Assembly (NCBI GenBank): GCA_017562135.1
Contig: QEYB01000795.1
Span: 1 to 64,000 of the forward strand
DNA from: Dipylidium caninum
Lineage: Eukaryota; Platyhelminthes; Cestoda; Cyclophyllidea; Dipylidiidae
Direction: 5' to 3'
DNA: 64,000 bases
The position numbers were made by a program, and so were the translations under genes. Position 1 is the first letter of the stretch; each line of letters starts with the position of its first letter. The notes under the pieces are model-generated. The model was given only the letters and a program-made list of their open reading frames with translations. It had not been told where the DNA came from and ran no database searches. Of the stretch, positions 24,186-35,489 are shown one piece after another.

Positions 24186-24307
24186 ACGGTTGTGCACGTC
24201 CTCATCGTCGTTGCTGCATCAACTGCCCACTTGGAGGGATTGAGAAGGCAGATGTTAAGAAAGGGCGGCGACATGCAACCAGAGAACAGGGTGTCGGTGG
24301 TACCCTG
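24186..24307 (+). CDS. Candidate exon with a Cys/His-rich, zinc-finger-like stretch
   Basis: A good acceptor (TGTGTGTCATGCAG, ending 24185) opens a frame of about 40 codons that closes on a strong donor, GTATGT at 24308. The peptide has closely spaced Cys and His around GCARPHRRCCINCPLGG, then a Lys/Arg-rich part. Reading a little upstream adds two more Cys-His pairs (CHVCHADGC). The density suggests a zinc-binding fold, but I do not recognise a named finger. If the donor is ignored, the frame stays open to 24448. In the copies at 33.1 and 52.6 kb the exon is cut at its Lys-rich part by the 1.2 kb absence. The start phase (1) and partner exons are unknown. Confidence 0.3.
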
Positions 24308-25472
24308 GTATGTCGCTCGAACGCGCAGCTAATCACACGTTTCGTTGTCACTTGCTCGAGTGCCACAATTCTCGCCGAGGTCAATCAACTCTGCTACCCC
24401 GCGTCGACTCCCCCTGCACTTTCCGCGCTCACAGGAATACGTGACTGACAAATGCCTTCGAGATTGGCCTCCATTATTGTGCCTTCGTCTACCCACTTCA
24501 ACCTTCTCCTTTTAGCCTTTTCACCATTCTTTACCATCGGTGTCAATTCCAATGTGGGCAAGGTATTCCCGGGGAAAGGAAGGCAGACACAGTGACTACA
24601 AATGAAGGCGAAAAGGAGTCGATGTGTTGTGGCGTTGTAGGGGTTCTTTGTAGAACATCCTCCTTGGTCGCACCTATTGATGCTGGCGGCAGAGTGGAAT
24701 GGGTGCAGGCCATTCGGTTATGTGAAATAGTCCTATACCTTGATCTGTTGCCACTGACAGGAAAAAACCAAAATCCAAGTCGAAAAAGGATTCCTTGTAC
24801 CTCAATTTATCGAATAACGCAAACTCGAGCCCTTCTCGGTGCATCCGAGCGCATGCCTCAACTCCCACCACGCACTACACACTCGTGTAAGGCCTCTGAC
24901 TGCACTGACATCAAAAGCACCACAGAGATGCGTTCACGATGATGGAAAGTACAAGACTACATGAGTGGAGCACCAGTGGTAGTCATTTCGGTGTTGGAGT
25001 ATTACTGTGTCAAGGTTGATGTACCCGAGATTGGCTGGCTTCATTGTTATCTACTTAGTTAGATTGCTTGTTTGTTAGGTGAAAGTCTCATTTATGTCGG
25101 CGGAATGGTGGACAGACGGAAGAAGTGCAGTTCTGCTGAGATGGCGGAGATAATAAGACCGAATGAAATGGCAGGAAATCGGCTGAGGCAATGGTAGAGG
25201 AAGGAGGATGAAGGTTTCGTGTGACTTCAACGAGACTAACATCGGCATCATATCTCGTTCCGCGTTTGCCTGCCACGACTCCATTGGCACGCGACACGTT
25301 CGCAGGTAGCGGGAAAACGAACCTGCCTGCATAGAATGACAGCCACCGACGCCTCTGATGAAATCGAACAGTACGGTTTTCACGATAATACAGTGTTGTG
25401 AGTGTGATCGGATCAAATAGACCTTCTGCTCAGTATGAATTGCGGTACGGAATAGCAGACACTGCCATTCCG
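24271..25472. other. 1.2 kb present in only one duplicate
   Basis: Absent from the copies at 33183/33184 and 52718. The joined copies read GGGCGGCG then CAAGCGATCAG, with only a C/G-rich two- to three-base ambiguity at the junction. There are no terminal inverted repeats and no convincing target-site duplication. The plus-strand Cys-rich frame runs smoothly from the shared part into this segment, which favours a deletion in the other copy. A 147-codon minus-strand frame (25075-25518) crosses its right edge; I cannot identify it. Confidence 0.7.
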
Positions 25473-26279
25473 CAAGTGGCCAGACAACTGCTGAAGCTGT
25501 ACGTAACCAACGTATCAAGGAGCGAGCAGGTTACGACGCACTAACATGCAAGTACAAAGTGACAAGATTTTAATATATCTCCAACATGGCAGGCGCGCCG
25601 ATCTGATCATTTGAACTCCATGTGCGCTCGGAGACAGCAATTCAAATCAGACCCAAGTCAAATTACCGAGACACCCGATTGGCCGGAATGCCCGAGTGTC
25701 GTGTTGGCGACGGAGTTTGTCAGAACAAAAATGTGAGTGTCATTAGGAGAGGTTGTCGTCCACGAAATTAACGATTTCTCAACACCAACTTTTCGCCACA
25801 ATACACCACAGGTCAATTGCCTGGCTGATGCTTGGAGAAGACTATGAGTGGCTGTATCTGTGTCAGAATAGTGAGGGGCAAAAGTGAACGATGAAAAGGT
25901 ATATGCAACGCTATGACGGGGTATCAGGGACAAATCAGAGAAGAGCGATCAAGACGTCGCCTTTCAAAGGGGCCCTCAACATGGCTACTAAGCCTTCCAC
26001 GAACGGCAATTTTGGATGTGAGGTGGGCCAGTTGGATGACTCGGCCTGGCCTCCTTCTCACTTCGCCTCCACTGTCACGCATTTTGCATCTTGCATTGTG
26101 CGGCTCACCTTACCATCGGACTCGCCGCAACGTACAAATGTTCGTGGCAAAGTCGACAGTCTCATACCGATTTTGACGCCCCATTCCCTCTTCGATGATT
26201 TGGGATCCCTGATGCCTCCATGGGTTACATATCACTTTGTTGTCGTCTACTGTTGCTCACCATAATTCAAATGCTAATG

Positions 26280-26925
26280 GGGTGTCTTATGTCTTTCCTT
26301 AAACATCAGCGACACTGTTTTCCTTAAGGCATGGACTAGTGCAGTTAGGGCATAAATGTGTCGCTCAATGACTTATCGCCTTTCCTGACATCGATGGTTA
26401 AAAGGGGTCCGTTCCGCAGCGAATGGTCCATCATCGTCACGAATTCTTCTCTCTGTCCTTTCCGTAATGAGGCGTCACTGTCAGGCAATGATGTTGAAAA
26501 TCGAACGGGGCGAGTTAGGCAACAGGAAAAGTGGGCAGTTGAAAAGGTACTGAGCTATCCAACTTGGGACGCCATGCGGTGGTTCAAAGAGGCTTGGTGG
26601 TTATGCCGACTGGGGCGGAGAGATACGCGAGAAGCAATTAGGGCGCATCACAAATTACTCATACACTGAGGAGAGGACCTCAATTCGACTAGAGCTGCAG
26701 CATTGGGGTGTTCATCGCGCGTGGGGCACTCAGCCCCTCTCGTCCTCTCCAAGCCATTCAGTGCGCTTCCTAAATCCCAATTCCGAACAAAGTATTCACT
26801 CACTATTTGTCCACGTACAAATAGTCCGCAAGCTGAAGAAATTTCTGCTTCCTTCGTCGTGGAGATCACAGAACCGCAATCCACCTTTCCGTCGCCACTA
26901 TTTGCACCCGCTGCATTCCCACACA
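26280..26925. other. No supported gene
   Basis: A plus-strand frame at 26358-26669 has a Trp-rich, basic C-terminal half that looks mildly protein-like, but it lacks clear splice borders or a motif. Confidence 0.3.
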
Positions 26926-26929
26926 TGAG

Positions 26930-28850
26930 GATGTGTACGCGAACTTGTCTCCATCTCATTCTGAACCAACATAGTCGCAGGTTGGAGGACGTTAACCATC
27001 ACCTTTAGAAATTCCGCTGATGTTGGCCTTGTAGGGTTTGGAGTGAAAGGGTGGGAGGAGATGCATTTGTCGAACATGAGGGTTCAATCACACCATCGAC
27101 TCTGTCTAACTAACAAACCGGTCAGCTTCAAACGGTGTTAGTTTCATCATTTCTTGAGTACACGACTCGAAATATTTCGTCGTCCTCCATTTATCAACAC
27201 ACGATTAAATAACATGGAGAAGAAGGAATAAGCTCACTCAGCTCTTCATTTTCACCTTCCATCGTTTCCCAAACGCGAGGGCCAACTACTGGCACCGCCT
27301 CTCACGATGAAGGCAATGAGTTGTGGTCAGTCAGCGACCAACTATTCTGTCCAAACTTTCCACCCATCTTCAACCATCACTTTCTGGATGTCACTCGATA
27401 TTGTAAGGCCACTGAGCGTGACATCGCCTTAGTGATGATTTCGAACTTGCTAACGCTGCCTTATTCCCCTCACCGCAGACAAATACTCGTCCAACCACAC
27501 TTCTCTCGGGTGCGCACATCAACGAGAGAAATGGTCTTTGGACGATTCCTAAGGGGAAACCTTAATTTCCGAAGACGACGACGTGTGCTCCAAGGCATTC
27601 TGGGAGGATAACGTTGGAGAATTCAGACACATCAACTCGGCAAATGTGTCAGAATGAAGGGCATTCGAAGCGGTGCTTGGAACGCAGAGTATGTGGGGGA
27701 TGCAGGAGAGGACACTTCCAGCCTCTTATCGGCTGACAGGTCACCGCGTGAGCTTCGGTGGGACGTTCGAGGCGTATTCAGCGAGTGGATGACTTTCAGT
27801 TGGTCGGAAGACGAGTTACAGTGAACTGCACTCACATTGAGGCTATAAAAAAATCGGTTGGAGGGAGGGGACGAGGGGACGGGTTTTGCGATTGGAGAGG
27901 ATGTTTCTGGCTAATTGCTGACCAATTCCCTCGCCACTGACGATATATTCTGCTGTAGGCCTGTCTCCCAACGGAAACAACCGCAATTCCAAGGAGTAAT
28001 CAAATGACCGAGGGGCAGTCTGCATCACATTCAAACGGTTCCAACTGACCGCTCAGAACGTGTATAAACAGAACTTCTGAGCACACAACAGGAGTTAAAC
28101 AGAAAAGAAATGTCTGAATAAACGTAAGCTTCTCTTTAGGACAACAGAAAGCCATTATGGTGAAAATTATGTCGACTTAACTGCCTCCACTGTTCCTGCG
28201 AAATCTCTTCCTCACCCACCAAATCAGAATTTCACTACCGAATAAGGAAAATTGGCAAATACGCACTCATACTTTTCCACACTCGCCTGTGAAATCGTCG
28301 AGTAAGGTTGATGTCATGTGTAAGTGGCGTCCTCTAACCTCGACGGAGAGGAAAGTTGATGGCTAGGGAGAAACAATTGTGTCTTCGGCCCTGCTTCCTC
28401 TCTACGTAATGCGAAATTCAACGACTTCTATCTCACTCTTAGTTATTGCCTCGCTTCTCCACTTCTGCTACTTCTTCCCTTTAAATCTCCCCTGCAGTTT
28501 TTAAAGGTCTCCTCTGAATTTCACCTTCCACTTCACTTCACTTTGACCTAAATGAAAATCAGACGTATGCAAATGCGTGCGGTAATGTGTGCTTGCAGGA
28601 ACGAACTCTCGTTGACGCTTCCGTTCACATGTGACTGCTAACCATCTACTTTCGTGTCGCTATCCAGAGGATGTCATAGAATGGCGACATCCTTATCGGG
28701 CGACGCAAAATTGCTCGAACGACGATACACTCGACAATATCGTCGTTCAACACATCGTCAGCTGTCAACTGCTACTCACACTTTCCCCTTCCTCCTTCCT
28801 GCCATGGACTCCTCTTAGAGCGGTGACATTGTTGAAGGTCGTCGGAAAAA
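26930..28850 (-). repeat. Interspersed repeat X, copy 2 (inverted)
   Basis: Reverse complement of 11960-13930 along nearly its whole length, in the same order. 26940-27080 pairs with 13760-13905, 27150-27480 with 13330-13680, 27660-28030 with 12810-13160, and 28480-28840 with 11960-12340. The arms are about 13 kb apart, so 12-29 kb carries a large imperfect inverted repeat. The match ends near 28840, just before the candidate gene at 29.0 kb. Confidence 0.7.
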
Positions 28851-29021
28851 TACTTATAAAGACGCCAATCAATAATTCCTCGGTCAAACGTATCAATTGT
28901 TGAAGAATGTTGATTTTTCACTTGTCACTTCTTCGCCAACTGTCTGAAAAAGTGCTCTAAACACCGCAAAAATAAAGTGTTGGGGTAAAATGTAATTTCA
29001 TAGGAAAGGTTAGCTTAATCC

Positions 29022-31723
29022 ATGTCCTGCATGGACGGCTGTTTCGCATACGTTATTGCCAGCGTCAGGAAAGCGTTTAGTGAGGGTATTTACAGTCAAG
29101 CCAAAATTCTTGCCTTCTTCTCTACTACTGGTCTCACGATCTCTCAACCAGCAAAGCTGATTTATTTAAATTATCTTTGCATGCAACAAATTGGCGGCGA
29201 GGAAATTTTCCCTCCCACTCAAAAGTGTGCATTTTCTGCTCTTTGGACATCACCTGAAGAACATTTAGCACGGTGGGATGGACATGAATGCTACAAATAC
29301 TGACACGAGAAATAAGTTGACAGACTCATTAGAGGCCGTGAATATAGACCTTCCGATGGAGGCCGCTCTACGCCATAATGTTCAACTTCAGGCTTTCGGT
29401 GAAACAGTGCTGACTCCCACCTTTCCTGCTCCTGCCAAACAGGCAGGCATAGCCACGAGTCACAAGTTAGATTCGTACTATTCGGCAATAGTGTTTTACT
29501 TTGTGCGTGTTTAATTGCCTATTCTCGATACTTCCTATTTGCCAAAAATGTTTTTCTCACAAATCCTCACCACCTCTGTGCGTGACAGTTAATAATGCGT
29601 GGACTGTGGCGCAGAGTTCGTTGGAAGGCAGAATAAATAGTTAACTGAGTGGACGTGCAATTCTTGTCGTCGAAACTCATTAGTTCGAGAGTTGTCAAAT
29701 CATAGCGGGCAAGTGAGAGACAACTAAGTCAGTTTGTGTTGGTAAAGCATTGCTCCAGGTCTTATTGACATTCTTCCGGAACAGTAATTTTGCTCCACAA
29801 AGGAGGAAGTAAAATTGCTTCCTAAGTTTTACGCGACATCTTTGTTGGGCAGTGATGATGTGTATAATGCATAGTATAAGGTGTGCGAGTAGATAACAGT
29901 CGGACTTAATACTGGAAGAAGAGATCTTTGCTTAGTGTAGATAATCTTCATTCAGAAGAGGACTTTCACATCCTCGACGAGGGGCTTCATGTCATACTGA
30001 ACCGAGGCAGCCGTCAACTAAGCCCCTGAGGCCAATCGGATTAAGATGGGTTGCTGGACTGTCATAAGCTCTATTTTCTAAGGGACTTTAAGTGGCTTCT
30101 TTGATGCAATGAGTATTTGCACAATGATTCCCCGAATGCTTTACTTTTGCTTTCTTTCAAATCCTTTTCCTTGTGCGGTGTGCGCTTGTGATAAGTGTGA
30201 GGGAGTGATGTGGGTATGAAATGCACAAGAAGTGGTAGTGACTGTGCTGCGTTGTGAATCAATCTACCAACGCCGGTGGTAGTTCAAGGAAAAGTCTTTT
30301 TGATTAAGTTTCGTCAGCTGTATGCCCACTCATGTAACCTGTCTAGGCAGGACCGCATCATTCTACGCACCCTCGGGGACCCTTTTGTTCGAGTGGAGGA
30401 TTTGACACTGGACGCGATAGCGAGCGAAATATGCAACGCGCTTTCTAGCGAGAATGGGACCATTCTCATGTCACTTGCTCAAAGCCTCCCTCGGACCACG
30501 GACAGTTTGCGACACGTTTTCCTCTCAGGGTGCCTTGTATGACATTAAGTCATGACATTTTAGTGAAAAGATTTCATTGCGCACTCGTGGGTAGGGTTTA
30601 GGCCTATAAAGCTGTTAAGCGCTCAAATTCACCCTAATTTCGAGCTTCTCTGGGAGTGAACTGAACAGGTGAAGTGGGGCGGCGATAGAAGCAGAGGATG
30701 GAAGATGAGGAGAACCAGCTCATGGCAGTCGCGTTTTAAGCCAAGCCAGAGACAAGGGCATTCGTAGCACGTAGCAGTTGGCGAAGTAAGAAGAAAATGC
30801 TCCTCATTGTGAACATGGAACCGAGTCGGATTGTCTCGAGTTAGAAAGGTCCTTCTACTCCAAAATTCCAATTTCTACCATCTGACGACGAACTCGAGAT
30901 CGCAACTGCGTCAATGCAACCAATACGTCGCTCGATCAGCCGCCACTTTTGGCTCTTCCATGTATTTTTGCATTCACCAATGCACAATTTCGAACATTTG
31001 ACGTAGAATTAATCCCACTCACCGACATTCCTCCACCCACATCTCTTTTTTTTCAACGGGAACACGGAGTTGACGGTGCGATTGCGTCCAAACTCCCACT
31101 ACATTCCTCGATCAAATGCAACTTTCGCTTATTTCAACGTACGGAAAGTCGCTTTGGGGACTTGACATCCTCTTTACCTTGAATGCTTGCGAACAAAATG
31201 AAGAGCGGTGGGGACTGTTTCTTCGCATTCGCCTTCGGTAGAATGTGGCGCCATCCTCAGGGACTTCGAAGTCAAACGGAGTCTACCAAAGATGGCGCAA
31301 GTGGATGCGAGGTGGACGATTAGACTCCTGCCGGTAAATTGCCTCTCTTACTGGTGCAGTGGTTTGCAAGCGACTTTTGACGGAAAATGTGTCTCCTCTG
31401 CTTAGGTACCAACCGAATGCCTCACAGAGAGGAGACACGACGGCGAAGCCACCCACAGGTCCATTTGTAAGCGATTCATATGCGTCGTTTTGAAGCGTTG
31501 GTGGGAGTTGGTGTCAAATTCTTGGGCATTAAAGCGGAATGACTTTTCCTATTTTGCTGTGTGAAAGAAGTCTCACGAGTGCACTTGGTTGCTTATGGAG
31601 GACGACGCAGATGCAAAACGTGTCTCTTGGCCTCAAATAGAAGAACTCCACCTTATTCCCGACAGTGCAGATATTAGGACTACCAAGCAACTCTTTCTCT
31701 TCTTGCGTATGCTTCTCCGTTGA
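29022..31723 (+). CDS. Candidate multi-exon gene, unknown protein
   Basis: A chain of phase-compatible exons. E1: ATG 29022, the first Met after an in-frame stop, to donor GTGAAA at 29399; it needs one base change near 29285-29300 to stay in frame. E2: from about 30289 to a GTAGGT donor, clear only in the second copy at 50115. E3: 30899-31207. E4: 31261-31333. E5: 31406-31510. E6: 31568 to TGA 31721-31723. The introns of 53, 72 and 57 bp after E3, E4 and E5 begin GTGGGG, GTAAAT and GTGTCA and end in AG. The encoded text is ordinary globular protein (DLTLDAIASEICNALSSENG, VVLKRWWEL, SWPQIEELHLIPDSADIR). In this copy E2 and E3 carry single-base losses (T run 30517-30520, A run 31114-31116) that the second copy lacks. 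AATAAA follows 70 bp after the stop. About 450 residues in all; family unknown. E1 and the E1/E2 junction are weakest. Confidence 0.42.
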
Positions 31724-31792
31724 TGAATTTGTGTTGCATAGATAAACACTATCTCCTTCCCTTTAAGGCCTATAAAGATAAACAACATCAAC

Positions 31793-31798
31793 AATAAA
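31793..31798 (+). promoter_or_regulatory. Polyadenylation signal AATAAA
   Basis: Canonical hexamer 70 bp downstream of the TGA of the candidate gene, followed by an A run and then a T-rich stretch (CCTTTTATTTT near 31818-31828). The second copy has it at 51318-51323. Position relative to the stop codon is the main support. Confidence 0.45.
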
Positions 31799-31799
31799 A

Positions 31800-32320
31800 A
31801 GAACAGGGTTTGAGTAGCCTTTTATTTTACCACGGCGAGAAGACATTCTCATCAAAGGCGCACCTCGGACATGAAATGCCGCAGTACCTCAGGTCCAATA
31901 GAACCGTCGGTAGGTTGGGATTATGTCTAACGGGCTTACATATAAATATAAATATACAAGCCCAAGACAATCACATGTAAGATTCCACGCACAGATGGGT
32001 CGCCCTCCTTTCGTCCCATATCACCCTGAAGAGTGACAGCTTGTAGGTGGTTGTGTTGAAGTGGGTGGCCGTGAGTGGCGGTGGCATAAATCTTAAATTA
32101 ACCATGTTTCTTCTTCACCAGCAAGCGCATTCCTCAAATGGCTTAAGACCGGAAGATGCGCCGAAAAAACCTTGTAGGACAGAACGAAAGCCCTAGTTTT
32201 GGACAAATGTAGGGAAATTGAGATTAAAGACGATTTTTCAGCACCTACTTGGCACAGTGTGTGAAGCAAGACGACACCACTCGTTACTTGACGCGCATAA
32301 TACCACGCATGGAGGCGCGT
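31800..32320. other. Downstream of candidate gene; no gene seen
   Basis: Contains an AT-rich ACATATAAATATAAATATAC block at about 31938-31957 and short frames only. A purine-poor minus-strand frame at 32093-32374 crosses the duplicate boundary and is not supported. Confidence 0.4.
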
Positions 32321-32321
32321 G

Positions 32322-33983
32322 AGGAGAGAGTAGAAAGGCAATGGCTCGCCTTTTTCGGTCTTCTCGACGCACATTAGACTATCTCGTGCCCCATGATCCC
32401 TGACGGGGCTGACAATTACCCCGGCAGACCCAACAGTTAGTTGCCTGTCAGGTGAGAGGCGGTCGTTGGTCGACAGTCAAGAGTGCTTGGGTGTCAGGAC
32501 ACAATAATGAGGATGATGCTTAGGTACACAGATCCACCTTCTTGCCAAACTTTTGATGTCCTAGGCGGGTCAATTGACACCAGAGACGAGTGACTTCTCG
32601 CCAATCAGCTTGAGACTGGGTCCGTAATCGCAGGAGAATGGGTTCTCGAGCTTGTTTCCACCTCATTCAACATTAACATGGACACTAGTTGAAGGACTTA
32701 ACACCCACCATTTGAAATTGTCATGTTGTTGACTTTGTTGGCTTTAGAGTGAAGGGTGCATTTGTCGAACACCCGATTCGGGTTTATTTGCAACAGTCCG
32801 CATGACGACGGTCTTCCTAAACCTCCACTAGCTTAATTCTGACAAGGCTTAAATTTAGCAGTAGAGAGTGCACTCGACGAAGACGCCACAGGGTGGATGG
32901 AGGAAGTCATTGTCGCAAAATGCAAATGACCATGCTCGAAAGAGGAGATATCGTTGAAGGAATTGAAGTCCGACCCATTGACTACTTGACGCCTCATCGC
33001 AGTGTGGCTACGAAAAAGTGAGTGAGTTGGCCACATTACAAGCCCCTGTGCAGCATTCCACTGAAGGAGGCATCTCCTGTGTCATGTGTGTCATGCAGAC
33101 GGTTGTGCACGTCCTCATCGTCGTTGCTGCATCAACTGCCCACTTGGAGGGATTGAGAAGGCAGATGTTAAGAAAGGGCGGCGCAAGCGATCAGACAACT
33201 GCTGACGCTGTACGTAACCAACGTATCAAGGAGCGAGCAGGTTACGACGCACTAACATGCAAGTACAAAGTGACAAGATTTTAATATATCTCCAGCATGG
33301 CAGGCGCGCCGATCTGATCATTTGAACTCCATGTGCGCTCGGAGACAGCAATTCAAATCAGACCCAAGTCAAATTACCGAGACACCCGATTGGCCGGAAT
33401 GCCCGAGTGTCGTGTTGGCGACGGAGTTTGTCAGAACAAAAATGTGAGTGTCATTAGGAGAGGTTGTCGTCCACGAAATTAACGATTTCTCAACACCAAC
33501 TTTTCGCCACAATACACCACAGGTCAATTGCCTGGCTGATGCTTGGAGAAGACTATGAGTGGCTGTATCTGTGTCAGAATAGTGAGGGGCAAAAGTGAAC
33601 GATGAAAAGGTATATGCAACGCTATGACGGGGTATCAGGGACAAATCAGAGAAGAGCGATCAAGACGTCGCCTTTCAAAGGGGCCCTCAACATGGCTACT
33701 AAGCCTTCCACGAACGGCAATTTTGGATGTGAGGTGGGCCAGTTGGATGACTCGGCCTGGCCTCCTTCTCACTTCGCCTCCACTGTCACGCATTTTGCAT
33801 CTTGCATTGTGCGGCTCACCTTACCATCGGACTCGCCGCAACGTACAAATGTTCGTGGCAAAGTCGACAGTCTCATACCGATTTTGACGCCCCATTCCCT
33901 CTTCGATGATTTGGGATCCCTGATGCCTCCATGGGTTACATATCACTTTGTTGTCGTCTACTGTTGCTCACCATAATTCAAAT
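32322..33983 (+). repeat. Duplicated segment, short form
   Basis: Copy of 23409-26270 lacking 24271-25472. The junction lies at 33183/33184. It is joined on its left to GCATGGAGGCGCGTG, which is unrelated to the sequence before 23409. Confidence 0.9.
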
Positions 33984-34292
33984 ATGTATGGAGCGTCTTA
34001 TGTCTTTCTTAAAGCATCAGCGACAATGAATTGCTGCTGCGGAGAAAGTCAAAAGTTGCCACACATTCGTTAGAACTTGAGCGGAGGGAGTCACAAATCG
34101 GCTAAGAGGGGCGAGGGTGCTGACGTCCAGATGGGGCTTTCAAATCTGCAACGTATTTTTCCACGCATTTGCCCACCATATTTCAGTGCTGTACCAGCCT
34201 CAGCACCACAGCGGCTTCTCAACCTCGTAGACGATAACGCTTTTCCTTTCCTCGCCGTCTCCTAAGTCCATGAATCTCACGCGGAGGTGCAG

Positions 34293-35480
34293 ATGTCTGG
34301 TATTATCCGTCATCATATGTCATGGATTCAATTCATGCCCACAAACCGTTCACTATTACCAATTTCCATTGCCGTATTTCCTAATGGAGAGTGGAGTGTC
34401 TCGGATGTTGGTAAGCTGCCGTGAATGTAACTTCATCATTTCCATTCAATGTCATTCCACGAAGGAATAAGCACATCTCTCACCCGGCTTCCAAGGTAGC
34501 TTGGTGGATCCGAATGACTCCTTCTTCGTTGCCGCAAAGAACAAGGAAACGGTGTCAGTCGTGTGCAGGTACTACAAGAAGACGAGAGATGTGAGCCTAC
34601 CACGTAGTCTGCATGACTTATGATGAAGGACCTCGACTGATTTCCCGCCTTATTCATAATTGCGTATCTCCTGCTCTTACAACTTAAGCATTATAGTTGA
34701 TTTCGGTTTGCACAGATTCTCGTAGTGGTGGAAAGAGTTCCTTCCACACCTCACCTGACTGACCTGCCACTGCATTTGTATTCCCCATGTCTACTGCCCT
34801 GTGACACGTTAACCAGCATGAGTGATTTCTGTTTGTCTAGCTTGCTATACGGGTGGGAAAATTTCATAATTATGCTTACAAGAATATTCGTGGCACCGTG
34901 CAAAATGATACGGACAATTTTCCGGAAATAGTTAGTCTCAGTAAGCCAACCAGCACGCGTTTTTGACATTCTGGTGTTTGTGCATTGCTCTGTCCATTAA
35001 CAGTCAACTTTCCTTCCCACTGCTCCCCTTGCAGGAAACAGCACGGACGACAAATTTGTGAATTTCACGATAACGGTGAGGAGGCGACATCCTGTTGATT
35101 ACCTCTCCTGCTGGAGTGATTACAGAGGGACACCGTACTACGCGACTTACGTGATAGATTGGGGTAGGTCGAACAACTCTTCTGACAATGGGAGGCATTC
35201 GTTGCGAGTCGAACCACGGGGGTCCTCTTCTTCTAACTTGTCTTTGCGGTAGCACTCGATGCAAACGTGTTTGTCGGTGTCATTTTCACCAAGCCTTCAC
35301 ATTATATGGCCCGTTTCCTTTTCACTATTGCAGACAATCACTACACCAATGAGTCCATGCAGCAGGGAATCTGCGGAAATTCACGTTGGCTGCTGCGACT
35401 TCTCACAGCTGGTTCCTGAAGTTGGCACAATACAAAAGTACTGGCAAATGGTGCAGCGTTGTTCTGATGACAAGTACTGA
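34293..35480 (+). CDS. Candidate exon cluster, unknown protein
   Basis: Five possible exons with fitting ends. (a) 34293-34410 follows a GGTGCAG acceptor and ends at GTAAGC. (b) 34496-34590 ends at GTGAGC. (c) starts at 34716 after GGTTTGCACAG. (d) 35035-35163 follows a textbook pyrimidine tract (CCCACTGCTCCCCTTGCAG) and ends at GTAGGT. (e) starts at 35334 after CTTTTCACTATTGCAG. Junctions a-b (phase 1, 85-bp intron), b-c (phase 0) and d-e (phase 1, 170-bp intron) agree in phase; c-d is unresolved. Peptide pieces such as SIAVFPNGEWSVSDV, DPNDSFFVAAKNKE and DKFVNFTITVRRRHPVDY look like beta-rich protein. I do not recognise the family. The copy at 53.8-55.0 kb has different indels in exons a, b and e. 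Confidence 0.3.
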
Positions 35481-35489
35481 CGTGAAGGG

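Larger units (their letters stand above)
23409..26270 (+). repeat. Duplicated segment, long form
   Basis: 23409-24270 is essentially identical to 32322-33183, and 25473-26270 to 33184-33983; I saw one substitution (CCAACATGG versus CCAGCATGG). The 1202 bp at 24271-25472 has no counterpart in the other copy. Identity stops abruptly at 23408/32321 on the left. On the right it falls sharply at 26271/33984, where about 40 more bases remain alignable but diverged. A third version lies in the second arm of the large duplication (51850-53515). Confidence 0.9.

Noticed and set aside
24271..25472. Insertion of a 1.2 kb transposon
   Set aside because: No inverted termini and no convincing target duplication; the reading frame continuity favours a deletion in the other copies.
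31561..31566. In-frame TGA between E5 and E6 read as selenocysteine
   Set aside because: A 57-bp in-frame intron (31511-31567) removes it without special assumptions, and no SECIS-like element was identified.
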